DNA from: Acanthaster planci
Taxonomy: Eukaryota; Echinodermata; Asteroidea; Valvatida; Acanthasteridae
Reading direction: 5' to 3'
NCBI RefSeq assembly: GCF_001949145.1
Contig: NW_019091421.1
Span: forward strand, 669,453 to 733,452
Length of the DNA: 64,000 nt
Shown: piece by piece, positions 1-11,665 of the stretch
Numbering within the stretch: position 1 is the stretch's first letter
How the letters are laid out: the number at the start of each line of letters is the position of its first letter
The notes under the pieces: model-generated
The model's database searches: none
What the model saw: only the letters and a program-made list of their open reading frames with translations
Told to the model about the DNA's origin: nothing
Translations under genes and position numbers: made by a program

Positions 1-158
1 TGCACAAGACTAGTCACAAGTAACAGGGTGAACAATGCCAAAGAAATGCTTTTGTTGCAGTTCATTTGAATAGCTTGTGGCTTGAATTCAGACTGGAGGT
101 CTTGTGCTGGCCTTGAGTGGTCTTGTGAAGGTCTTCAGTGGTCTCGACTACAACACTG
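1..158 (-). mobile_element. hAT-like MITE, copy 1, cut by the window edge
   Basis: The right end reads GACTACAACACTG, whose complement CAGTGTTGTAGTC equals the terminus of the intact copy at 6189-6448. The interior shares the same core (AAGCCACAAGCT.., ACAAGACC motifs) in reverse orientation. Bases 159-504 show nothing recognisable and are probably intron of gene 1. Confidence 0.6.
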
Positions 159-504
159 CCAATGTGACTTCAAAAGTAAAAATGCTTTCAAGTCTTGACC
201 ACTCCAAAAAGCTAATTTGAATATGTCTTCAGGAGGGCAAGTACCCCTCTTCCCCCGCTGGATATGCCAAGTAATTAGTACATTCAGATAAAGTGGTGGA
301 AAAATGAGAGAAAAAATGATAAAATGAAGTTAATTCTTGTTTCCTGTTATACACACACAATTCAAAACTTCTGTTTTCTCGGGTCATTCGGAGATGTGGT
401 GGAAAGTGGGGAATATGACTTATCTGGTTGCCATGGTGTTTTGACGTGTTATTTCCATCAGTGACGATCTGACGACACTAAAAATTTTTTTTCTTCCATG
501 GCAG

Positions 505-3500
505 ATGAATATTGAGACTATTTCCATCCCTCATATCTTCACAAGTCTGTTTTCTATGCTCTGTGTTGCTATGGAATTTGATGTGGGAGACATCAACAAA
601 TTTGCTGTCAAGTTGGGTAAGCCAACCTTTAATTCTGAGGACATTTCATTCTGAGGACATTTCATTCTGAAGACAACGTCACAAGCCATGGATTTTCAAT
701 GATACTCCAATCCTTTAAAATGCCCAAAGCCTTGTGTTGTACATTAAGTTGGCTGTATTTTTGTCCAGTGTCATCAAAAAATGTTTGTACAAGGAATGAG
801 GCTGTAGAGAAGTACCATACATAAGAGACATTAGCTGATACAACTGTTCAAAAATTTCCCTCTGTGGTGTTGTAGAATGGACCTAGGTCTAAATTCAACA
901 ATTGGATCACGTCTTAACTTGCTGGTAGAGAACAGGGGATCTATGCATTACTGAATATGACGTTAAAGAGCACTTTGGGATTACATGGCTTTGAAAGGAG
1001 TTTACTTACAGAGATTTTTTTCTTACAGTTTCATCATTCTTCATACAACTTGCCATAACGATCAGGAACAAGTTCCCAACACAAGACAGGTATTTGGGAG
1101 TCAACTGTTGTTTAAGTACAGTATATGTTGCACATTTTTCGCACCCATCAAGTTTTTAATCATGACCCAGCACCCTTATTTATAGAATGTTGAAATGATC
1201 TTTGTCAGCTTCTTTTGAAGGTTAAGTTTGCAATGACCAGTCATAATTTGTTTTGTCATCATTCAAGGAGATGCCTGAAATGTGTCAGGCAGTAGAGTGG
1301 ATCCGACCTATATCTCTGTCCATTTGTTTAATTCAAGGTGCTAAAAACTAAAGACTGAGAAATACTAGGAGGCACAAGCCTACAGTCCTGGCCAGGTCTT
1401 GTCGGGTCCCCACCCCACGCCCCGTCCAGTGTTGGGTCTTATTGCATGGTCTGCACTCCGGCTTGAGATGACAACATTGATCAGGAGAGCAAGGGATTGG
1501 GGAAAGTAATGGCTATTGACACGTGTCCCGACGATTTTGGCTGGGATTACATTGTATTTTGCTCATACATCTAATTAAAGTTTTTTAATGCCCACTTCCT
1601 GTTACAACTGCTATTGGATGGCAACAGAGTTGACTAAGCAACATAGTTAAAGTTCTCAACAACTTTGTTCAGGCTACTTCAAGATGCAATCAACTGTTTC
1701 TTGGTTGGGCTGTGCACCTCCATTCAAGATCCTAGGTTTGCCTTGGAGGAGAAGCAAGAGCTGAGAGATACGCTACAGAAAGCCCTACCGCACATTCACG
1801 GTATTAGCCTGTCAATTTCTTGGACACAATTGCTATCTGTCAGAAAAGGCTTCATTGGATTTATTTATAATGACAGTTGTGTTATTGACACTCTCATGCT
1901 GTGGTTGCAGTGGTGTAGCCGGGGGGGGGGGGCTCCACAATTCCTGGTACCTCCCAGGTGCCCCCCCCAAGAAAAAATACAGATGAATGGATATGGGAAA
2001 AGGCTAACAAAAACTTGCCCCAATAAAACACACCACTGAAAGGTGGTGCCCCCATAAGATGCTGGTGTCCCCTTTGTGCCTCCCCCTACCACTTGTAAAA
2101 TCCTAGCTACACCACTGTGGTTGAAGCTTGGTCTGATCTAGAAATGGCTAGGTGAGAGACTCACACTTTCATCACCGTCTCCCCTCAAAGACTGTAGTAT
2201 GTTGACACTTTTCCCTGTCGAAGGTCTCCAGCCTATGGCAGGAAAATTGGGAATGATAAATGTTGGAGGTATTAAAAACAGTCAACAGAGCTGTCACTTA
2301 GGTTAGAGAATTGTTCCTGGTCACTTGCAGCATAAATCTTGAAACTGTGATGAAATATGTACATTTTGGTTCAATTCAGGAAGTGCTGATGAGATGCTTC
2401 CTTTGTTGCATGAGGTTCCCCCATCTGCTAGTAGCTCATCCAGTAGCTTGTTGGGTCAAGATGATGTAGATAGCGCCCTTCACATCAAGCAACAGGCTTG
2501 CCTGGCCTTGCTCTACTATGCCTTCCTCTATCATGACAAGTATGGATCCTTTGACCTCCCCTCCAACTGTGTGTTCACACTGGTGCATTAGGAGGTAACA
2601 AAGCACCCTCTCTGTGGTCATATTCCAAGCCCACATCCAAAGATAGTTTCGTTGCCCTTCCTTGGTTATACCTGTCTCTCTCCCCACCTCTCAGCTCTGC
2701 CTTGACTGTAAAGAAATTAATCAGTTTCACAGTCCACAGTGCTAAAAACACTGACATGTACATCATCGTTTCCTCCAGACATAACAAGGCAACGCCCACC
2801 GCTGTGTCTTTTTGTTTCTATCAGTGCTATTTTTCTGTCCGTTATCTGTGGTAGTAAATCGCCCTTGTGACCCTAAAAAGACTGCATCGTTTTATCTGGT
2901 TGAGGCCCATAATCTCCACTTGAAGTGATGTTTCTCTGTGCAGATTAGCACCAGAGAGTGCGGTCAGTGAGGCCGTCGTTTCTTTTCTCACCAATCATTC
3001 CAATCTGAAGAGACTACCCACGAGCACAGCAAAGCATCTCCTTTTGCTGTTGGCGATGTGTCATGGCAAGGGGTGGGACCAACCCATGCACTCAGGTAAC
3101 CTGGGGGAAAGTAATTTAGCAGACAGTTTTCACCGAAGAAAATTTGTCATGTGCCCGACAGAAGGGCGTAAGCGCTTAGGCCCTTTTGCCGGGAAGCATG
3201 ATCACTGCCAAAAAAGAATTTTCCTAGCAAAAGGACGAAAGTAGGCAACTATTGTATTTTAATGAAACATGAAGATTTCTTGGCAAAAAGGAAAAAAAAA
3301 TGCCCAAGTCCTTTAATAAGTTGTTCAAAGGTTGCTTTTTGTACAGCCCAGGTTGATTTTGTAGTGAATTATATCCATTTTTACTAAATAAAGAGAATGT
3401 ATTTCTTACGCCCTTTTGCCTGGAACATTTTTTCTGCTGTGATCATGCTTCCCAGCGAAAGGGCCTATGTGTGCTAAATGCCCTTCTGCCAGGCACCCGA

Positions 3501-6500
3501 CGAATTTAGTACAAATTTAGCACAAATATCCTCCAAAGGTTATCAAGTGCTTTTATGTTGAGGGAAGGGTATGTAGAATGTACACGATCTTGTGAATAAA
3601 GAGACCCCTCTTAAAAATCGGCTGAAGATGTGTTTCCATAGATTCCAAAGATGATTTCTTTTGTTGATATTTCTGATTTCTGTTATTCCCTAATTTAGAC
3701 CACCTGATACCTTTAATTCCCGAATCAAGCAGCCGTTGTATCTAGTAATGACACGACTTGTTGGTGTAAGCGCGCATTGTTTTTATTCTTCTCAACAGGT
3801 GTGCTGTCTTTCTTAAAAGTGTTACAAGAACGAGACATAACAAGAGTTTACACCCATCATCCATCCATTTTAAACTGGTGCTTCGGACCTGCTAGCCCAC
3901 CATCTCAGTTTGCACAAGGAATCGTAAGTAAAACGTGACAAAACACGGAAGATACATCAAGCAGTATGTTGGACACTCTTGCATTTGACTTTTCATAGAA
4001 ACCTTTCTCTTGAAGATTAAAGCATATTAATTTGTTTTATACTTCCGTAGTCAATACCAATTTGGTATTTTTAGATAATGTTTATCAATCTAACAGATTG
4101 AGCAGTGGCTACTGTGCAGTAGATCTGGTAACAAGGCAGAAGCTACAGAAGCTTGGCAACAGGGGGGTGAAGGAGACATTCTATCTAACCTGCTAAGGAG
4201 CAATCCTACCTGCTTAGACATGTTACTGGTAGGTAACTCAAATTTAACCATTTGTCCTTTGAAAAGAATCTGGTTTCGGTTTGAACTTTTTCATCAGATA
4301 AAACATTCCTTAGTAGCTTGGTTCTATTCAAGTCTGCATGATTTTGAAGATCATATATGTTGGAAATGAATTTGTAAGGAGTTCAGTTTCAATATATTTT
4401 AGAATTTTGCATGGGAAATTTCTAAGAAAATGGGAAACATTAAACTTTGGAGGAAAGACCTAAAGTACGTGAACATCTTGAGAAATTTTAAGCAATAATT
4501 TGACCGTCTTTGCATCGGCCTCAAAAGTTGACAAAATTTTAGGAGCTGAAAGCTACCAAGCCCTTCCCTAAGTGCCACTCCCCCCCTCCCCCGTAGTCTG
4601 TAAACTTCCCATCTGGGCATCTACAGTCAGTTGCTTATCAAGGGTAAATCATCTGCGGGGGCGGGGGGGATATTTTCAAGGGGGAACTAAAAGCAAATAA
4701 ACTGCTGCTTGTACATAGGTTGTGTGCATTTGAAACTTTCAAAAGGGGGACATGGACTTGTTGCTAGGGGGATCACATGTCCCACTGTGTCTCTCTTCCA
4801 GTGATTACACCACAGTAATCTGGTGCCAGAGTCCAGCACTTCAATTTTCCACAGATCTAATCTGGTTTTTCTCTGACCCAGTCACAATAATGCACATTTT
4901 TGCAGGACATCATGAGCAGTGGGGGCAACGGGCTTGTCCAGGAAGCTCTAGCAGTCTTGGAGAGTGTCTTCAATGGTGCAGCATCCTCTGCCAGTGATGA
5001 AGAATCAACTCAGAGCCTGTTGGTGGCCTTGAGGAAGAGACTACCAGATGTTGTGCAGAGAATCTTTATGTCAGAGGAGGAGGCACCATTGGGTCAGTTA
5101 GACTGGTTACAAGTTGCTTATTATAGATACGGCAGGTGTTGTTCTGGACCCAAAAATCTTGAGGGAAAAATCGACCCTCCATATTAAGAACTGTTTTCTC
5201 ACTTTTTGAGATGTCAGGTTGGTGTAATGGCTCTTTCCTTGCTTTTCACAACCTGGGTTCCAATCCCACCCAGGTCAGCATGTGCATTGGGTATTCAGTC
5301 CCGGCCTGATTCTGTGGGTTTTTCCGTGGAATTTTCATCCTGGGTTTTCCTCCCACCTCTAAAACTGAACATTTCTTCATTATCACATCATCTTATAATT
5401 GGCACCAAGTGCACTGTGAGACAAACAGATATAATAAATTAATAGATACAAAACCAGGGAGAAATAGAGATCCAATTTCTGTGGAAGTGTGCTTGGTAGG
5501 TTTTTATATAGACTGCAAAGAACCTAAATGACGCTGTGCCAAAAGCTGCATCGGGGGAAACGGTATCATTTGAAGATGAACCATCAGTAGATGGGATTGA
5601 ATAGAAAACTGGTTAGATTCACTTTCTTTCTTGTGAGTGTCAGAGGGGATGAGGTAACAGTTTTAATGTAAAGATTTATGCAAAGAGCTCTTTCATTCAA
5701 CCCAAAGAAAGATAAACTTGAAAGTATGTTTTCATGTTTCAATCAGTTCAGCTTGTTGTAAATGATGGCCTATTTGTATGTTGGACTCCTTACAATCTGA
5801 TCTCAGATGTACACATTCTTGCATTACTGAGGCTGAGATGTACTCTCCTAGAGAGATGCCCTCGGACTGAGCTGGATCCGACTGATATCAAACTGATGTA
5901 TCACGGTAAAACCTTTTGAAATTAAACTGTTGGTCTTTCTTGTGCAACTAATCTGGTTGTACTTCTGATGTAAAAAATTCAAATATGGAACTACAATCTC
6001 TTCACAATTTACATTCCTATAGGAAGTAGTAACTTGCTCTCAAACCATTGTTTTAATTGCTCTGATTTTTCATAGTAATCAACCTGATCAGCAAGTCTAC
6101 CAATAGCAACCCTAACATCTTACAGGTCTCTCTCAACTACCTGACATGCCTGCTCATCCAGACGTCAACTCAGGAGGAAACAAGAGGTCAGTGTTGTAGT
6201 CAGGACCACTGAAGACCTTCACAAGACCACACAGGACCAGCACAAGACCAACACAAGACCTCCAGTCCGAATTCAAGCCACAAGCTACTCAAATGAACTG
6301 CAACAAAAGCATTCCTTTGTCATTGTTCACCCTGTTACTTGTGTCTGGTCTTGTGATGGTCTTGTGTCTGGTCTTGTGCATGGTCTTTGTGTCTGGTCTT
6401 GTGCATGGTCTTGTGTCTGGTCTTGTGATGGTCTCGACTACAGCACCGCAAGAGGTACCTTACACTTGAGGAGCAGTTTGAGAAGGACTGTTTAGTAGTC

Positions 6501-9500
6501 AGCCACCACCACTTGTTTGATCCTCCACTGATGAAGGGCATTGAACTCAAGTTTTCAAATCAGTGAAATCTTCAAGTCCAAGAAATTCTTTCAGGTTTTT
6601 GATACAATGTATCCATAGCAAAATTTGACAAATTGAAACTATTCCAAAATCAAAAGCTCTAACTTTGTTATAACTGTCGTAAAAAGACGTGTTATGCCTA
6701 AAACCTTTTTCTAGTCTGACTGACAGTCGGTTTGAATCTAGAGATGCCCTACTCTTCAAACTCGTCATCAATTTCCGCAAGGTCTTCTATTCTCTGCCAG
6801 TTCTTCAAATCTCACATACTCATGAGTGCTCTTAACAGTGATTTTCTTTGTCATTTTTCAACTTTGTTCTCATCTTCTCTAGTTGTTTCCATCCTCTTGT
6901 CCAACACGTCTATCCTTCAGCTCTTAGAGAGCTTAGTGTCCTCTGACAGTCCCTCCCAACTACACACGCAGCAGTGCTCTAGTCTCAGCCTTGTGACTCA
7001 GATTATCACTGGCCAAGCCAAATTTAATATCAGGGTAAGCCGAACTGAAATTCCATTGAAGTCTTTGGAATGGAAATGATGACCCCAGATTTTTTTTCAT
7101 CTTTGAATATAAAATAAATGATTGATGATAGTTCTCATGCAAAACATTCTAGTGAAGCACTTTGCTTTAGGACGTCTTTTAATTTAGCGAGTTCCTTTCT
7201 CTGAAGAAGAGTGTTAATCTTTTTGGGTAAACCAAGATTTCGTTTTCCCACCTGTTTTGCAGGTTTCACATACCATGACATTAGAACTTAGATTTGCGAT
7301 GGACTTAATGCGCCAAAACAAAGACCGTCTTAGAAAAGGTATTTTTGTATTTGAGAGTGAGTTTCTTTGAAATAAATCTTTGATATCAAGACACAGAACA
7401 TTTCACCTCAGACGTGCTCAACTGTGACAGCAGATCTGGGCTGAATTTCATGGCACTGCTTACCACAGAATTCTGCGCTTACGACCTCCATTCTGCGCTA
7501 ACCTCCCTAGCAGAAAAACTGTGCACTAACCCTTTAAGCACAGAATTCTTAGTTATGGGATGTATGCATGTGCACAAGCCAAAATTCCTTGCCAACCCGT
7601 GATATACGTTCGCCGTAAGCACAGAATTTTCTGGTAAGCGTCAATTTTTTGCTTGCGGTAAGCAGCACCGTGAAGTTGGGCCATGCTTTATTAATGAAGT
7701 AGACCTCCCATTTTCAACAGGTTGTTTTAAGTGGGCAAAATGTGAATAGCAACATCAAAGTTAGATACTTTATGAGATGGGATATATCTGGCAGGAACGT
7801 AGTGACATCTAGGCTAACAACTTCAACCTTTTAGTGTATTTTTCCAAGTGATGACTTCCAAAATAATCTGTCAGCAACCACTTTTAGCCAAGGTCCGCCC
7901 AGCCTAAAGAGTTTATAGACCTTCCTGATTCGTTGAAGCCCCTGTAAGGTCTGATGACATATCACCAGAGTTGTTCATGTTTAGAATTTCTTCAAAGTTT
8001 TCTGAACTGATCACTTTCTACCTATTTCCGTCAGTATGTGGACTACAGCTCTGGACAGCTTTATTTAACGCCAAGTTTGAGTCACCTGTGCTAAGAATAA
8101 CCTGCAAATCGGCACTGAGGACTCTACGTGAAGATGAGGACATAGGACTGGACATCCAGGCTAGGGATCTCAAGAGTGTCTATGTCTGGCTACAGAATAG
8201 CATAGTACAGGTATAGACAAGTTATAGGAAATGGCTTCTAGGCCAAGGAATTCAAAGGGTGTTTACGTCCGTCCAGCTGCAGCGTGGCATAATACCAGTA
8301 CAAACCAGTTATTGAATGGACTTCTAAACTAGGGATCTCAAGAGTGTCTTTATCTGGCTAGGGATAGCATAGTACAGGTAAAGACAAGTTATAGGAATTG
8401 GCTTCTAGGCCAGGGAATTTAAAGGGTGTTTACGTCCGGCTACAGCGGAATGGGTTCCTAGGACAGGGAACATAACAATGTCTACACAGAAAAGCATAAT
8501 ACAGGTAGATTGTTTTCTGAGTAGGCTTCTAAGACAGGGATCCCAAGAGTATACATGTACAGTATAACCTATATATGTCTGGCTACAGTACCGTAGTTGA
8601 TGACCTGCCATTGGAATGGGTTCCTAGGACAGGGAACATAAAAAAGTTTACATAGAAAAGCATAATACAGTTAGACTGGTTTCTGAGTAGGCTTCTAAGA
8701 CAGGGATCCCAAGAGTATACATGTACAGTATATATAACCTATATGTCTGGCTACAGAATAGCATAGTGCAGGTATTGACCTCTTTACAGTAATGTGCTTG
8801 TAGGGCTAAGCATAATTTGCTCTTTGCATGCTGCCGCCTTAGGCATGCAGAGCCTCAATCTCGATCTTCGCTCAAGCCAGTTTGGTGATTCCCGCGTATG
8901 TTGCTCAGTAATCCTATGCGTTCTGTGTTAGCTCTTATACCATGCGATTGGACAATATTTGAAAAGCTGCGTTGACGCGATTCTACAAGCTGTCCAAATC
9001 AAGGCTCTGCGTGGCTACAGGGGCAGCATGCAAAGAGAGAATAGTCAGTGTGTATGTCCAGCAGCAGAGTAGCATGGTAGAGGTAGAGACCAGTTAGACC
9101 TCTGAGCTAAGGAAGACCGTTTGTGGCTGGCTGTAGAACTGCCGAGTACAAATATAGACCAGTTACAAGAGTAAGCTTTCAGCATAGGGATGTATAGAGT
9201 CATGTAAGGACCAGGCTAGAAGTACAACACCCTCTTTGGAAGGTGAGGGGAATATGTAACCACTTATCTTGAATCCTTGAAATTCTGTTGCATTGTAAGA
9301 AAAAAAAAACATTGGTTGCATATTCAGGACATATGTTCATTTATGACGCACCAACAATTACTACCTACTAAAATCAGAATTTTTCTCCTGTTTTTATCCC
9401 TCGAAGGGCAACCCTCTGCTCTGCCAAGCAGCCGTGAGTTGTATGAGAAGCTTAATTGCTTACCTCCTTGGGAGAAGCCAAACACTTGGTGAGTCCATCA

Positions 9501-11256
9501 TGCACCTAGTTCTCCAGGATGCCTCTTCTAAAACTGTCATATCTCTAAAAGTCATGCCTTCTGGCATTTTGGTGGAGCTTAACTAAGACTGAGTGAAACA
9601 TCGGCGTGCAACTTTTTTAAAAAGAGCCGAAGACACTACAAATGTAGATTATATGACCTTCAGTATGCCTGTAATACTTGCAGACGTCATTTTACTTAAA
9701 ACCAATTCCAACAGAAAAGCATGTAAGCCTGTACATATGACTGATAATTACAGAGAGATTGTAGAGTCAGATAAAGTCTTACATAAACAAGTACTACTCT
9801 TGTTTGCTACGTCACAGCTCATCACCTCCTTGCCCAGCCCTGGAACCACCGGCTCATCAATTACTGTCTGGAATCCAACCTGGACTCTAACCACGTCCCA
9901 ACCTATGTCATCCAGCTTATAACAATGGTAATGTGTTAGCTCTGTCACTGTCATTTGAATCTTTGAGACACAGATCAAAGCATTTCGAAATGAGCTTGAT
10001 TCAGGACTGGTTGACTGTTCGGGAACCATTCTTGAGTTGTAATGTTCAAGAAATTTGTTTTAGGGGACCCATCTTATTGGTGGATAACATGGCAAATTGG
10101 AAACAATAACAAGGAGACGGTTTTGGCAAGCAATTTCTGAAAAACTTTTTGCAAAAAGTTTTGCATGATATAGTCCCTTGCTGTGATGGAACTGATATCC
10201 AAGTGGGTTTTGATCGTCAGAGAAGACCCTCCTTGCAAAAAAACGGAATTGTGCCAAAATAGTTATTGCTTTTCTGGCTGAACCTCTCAGACCACAATAG
10301 AGTATTTTTTCTCATTCTTCCCTCGACCCCTTTTCATCCAGTGCAGCAAGCACCCTAGGTAATAACTCTATGGATCATATCAGATTTTGGTTCTGTTTCC
10401 CATTTACTGCAGTAACCAGTCATTCCTTGTTCTGGTGTATCTCGTTCAATGCCTTTTTACAGTTTTTACAGCATGGCAAGAGAGAGAAGATGGTGAGTAT
10501 CCAGCATCTACAAGGCATGACTGACTATCTGAAATCATTGGACATATCTCAGTGTATGAACCAACAGGCTGTATTGGATGCCTTATTGATGGTACAACAG
10601 GTAATTACAGATTCATATACAAGACAGATTCCAATTTATAACTTCTTGAAGTTAATAATGTGTAAAATCCTTTTATTCCCTGTCTTTGTTAAAAGCTTTC
10701 TCTTTGTAGTTCCTTGCTTTCTTGGGTGTTCTGTGGTCATCAGTATGTATTCTATTAGGCGTGATGGTTTGTCTTTGAGTGTGCTTTTGAGATGCCCTCT
10801 GAAAGAAAATTGGCACCCCCAATCCCTGCAACCCTCATTGCCACATCTGATCCAAAACATTGGCTGTCTTCTTATTAAGAATCATACTTTTCATCTGCCC
10901 TCTAATCAGCCAAGAATCATGAAATAACTCTCCCCATGTCCTTTCTGAACCAAACGTTTGGTCAAGGCAGACATAAGATATTTTATATTGGCCAATCTGG
11001 AAAACTCTCCAAACCAATATGACTTCTTGCTCATTGGAGGATAACTAATATCCCGTTGCAGCATATCTCATAACTTCCATTTCCTGCCCTTCACTTGCAG
11101 GTAATAGTCCAACCAGATGTCAAGGTGACGCTCAACATAGTGCAAGGTCTTGGTGCATTCCTGCAGCAGGTTACCAATCCTGCAAAGTACCAGTCACTGG
11201 AGAGGCAAGATGATCTGAAATGCGTGTATCCTTTCAAACTTGTTACCGTGGTGTAA
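505..11256 (+). CDS. Large helical-repeat (HEAT/ARM-like) protein, 3' part of gene, 17 exons; MEI1-like is a weak candidate
   Basis: Seen: exons 505-616, 1029-1089, 1673-1800, 2380-2539, 2944-3095, 3799-3923, 4097-4228, 4906-5092, 5747-5905, 6076-6186, 6742-7034, 7263-7338, 8035-8210, 9407-9488, 9818-9927, 10472-10600 (or from 10463, also in phase) and 11101-11256, ending in TAA. Every border is AG..GT and every codon phase joins, giving 782 codons. The 5' end is missing: exon 505 begins after an acceptor, so its ATG is probably internal. The product is a chain of amphipathic helices rich in Leu, Ile and Val, as in HEAT/ARM solenoids, with short Ser-rich and acidic loops (for example after 2400 and 4980). 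I see no enzyme motif, signal peptide or membrane segment. The family is uncertain: overall style and expected size suggest meiosis inhibitor protein 1 (MEI1), but I could not align it. The stop at 11254-11256 could be skipped by an unseen splice. Confidence 0.62.
1908..2117. mobile_element. hAT-like MITE with 12 bp terminal repeats, in an intron of gene 1
   Basis: The element starts CAGTGGTGTAGC and ends GCTACACCACTG, perfect 12 bp inverted repeats. The octamer TGTGGTTG occurs at 1900-1907 and again at 2116-2123, overlapping the last two bases of the right terminus; this fits the 8 bp duplication of hAT elements. A run of G lies just inside the left end. It encodes no protein; the short ORFs across it are chance. 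Confidence 0.6.
5210..5455 (+). repeat. tRNA-derived SINE, sense copy
   Basis: A pol III-type head is visible: an A-box-like TGGTGTAATGG near 5220 and a B box GGGTTCCAATCCC at 5255-5267. A conserved SINE body follows (GTGGGTTTTTCCGTGG, GGGTTTTCCTCCCACCT), then an AT-rich tail near 5430-5455. The same body occurs in reverse at 54096-54375. It sits in the intron between exons 4906-5092 and 5747-5905 of gene 1. Confidence 0.6.
6189..6448 (+). mobile_element. hAT-like MITE with exact 8 bp TSD at a splice donor
   Basis: A 260 bp element starts CAGTGTTGTAGTC and ends GACTACAGCACCG (complement CGGTGCTGTAGTC). It is flanked by CAAGAGGT at 6181-6188 and 6449-6456. The inside holds many ACAAGACC/GGTCTTGT motifs in inverted orientation. 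It has no coding capacity. Related copies lie at 1-158 and, decayed, at 33901-34068. Confidence 0.8.
8150..9230 (+). repeat. Degenerate tandem array derived from an exon 3' end and its donor
   Basis: The last bases of exon 8035-8210 (AAGAGTGTCTATGTCTGGC, TACAGAATAGCATAGTACAG) and the first intron bases recur several times downstream, for example near 8340-8380, 8490-8580, 8640-8775 and, weaker, 9050-9180. Copies keep the order GGGATCTCAAGAGTGT, TGGCTACAG, GCATAGTACAGGTA. The array is interrupted by the MITE at 8819-9039. Confidence 0.65.
8819..9039 (-). mobile_element. MITE with long terminal inverted repeats, copy A
   Basis: It starts GCTCTTTGCATGCTGCCGCC and ends with the complement form GGGCAGCATGCAAAGAG. 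An inner block AGGCATGCAGAGCCTC is mirrored near the right end as GGCTCTGCGTGGCTA. The interior matches the copy at 15417-15613 in opposite orientation (GTGATTCCCG, ACCATGCGATTGGACAA). It has inserted into the exon-derived tandem array. Confidence 0.65.
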
Positions 11257-11339
11257 AAGTCTTTCTCATATGAAGTTGTTCCCCAGTTGCTCTCCATGTG
11301 CAAGCGTCAGACAGGAAAATCAAATGCGAATTACCCTGT

Positions 11340-11665
11340 GGAATTCTGTGTTCCCCCATGGGGGGGGTGTTCTGTATTCCCCCATGGGGGAGGGGGATTC
11401 CGTGTTCCCCATGGGAGAAGGAATTCCGTGTTCGTCCATGGGGGTGGGGGGAATTCCGTGTTCTCTCATGGGGGAGGGGGAATTCCGTGTTCCCCCATGG
11501 GGAGGGGGAATTCCGTGTTCCCCATGGGAGGGGGAATTCCATTTTCCCCCATGGGGAGGGGGAATTCCGCGTTCCCCATGGGAGGAGGAATTCTGTGTTC
11601 CCCCATGGGGGAGGGGGAAATTCCGTGTTCCCCCATTGGGGAGGGGGGATTCCGTATTCCCCAAT
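11340..11665 (+). repeat. GC-rich palindromic minisatellite, about 11 units
   Basis: Units of about 25-33 bp alternate the palindromes CCCATGGG and GAATTC: GGGGGAATTCCGTGTTCCCC followed by CATGGGGGAGG. CCATGGGG recurs near 11357, 11382, 11408, 11438, 11467, 11497, 11522, 11549, 11577, 11605 and, as CATTGGGG, 11635. The units lack stop codons, so several frames on both strands stay open; these are not genes. The array starts about 85 bp after the stop of gene 1. Confidence 0.85.

Noticed and set aside
1268-1337. Possible exon EMPEMCQAVEW..
   Set aside because: It has AG and GT borders, but its phase fits neither neighbour; 1029-1089 fits both.
6452-6543. Open frame RYLTLEEQFEKD.. right after the MITE
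   Set aside because: It looks protein-like, but its frame does not join exon 6076-6186, while 6186 to 6742 joins exactly; I treat it as intron.
6742-6820. Alternative frame DALLFKLVINFRKVF
   Set aside because: It hits a stop soon and does not match the phase of the previous exon; the other frame stays open to a donor at 7034.
9277-9492. Open frame containing GQPSALPSSREL
   Set aside because: The real exon 9407-9488 is read in another frame (GNPLLCQAAVS..), which joins both neighbours.
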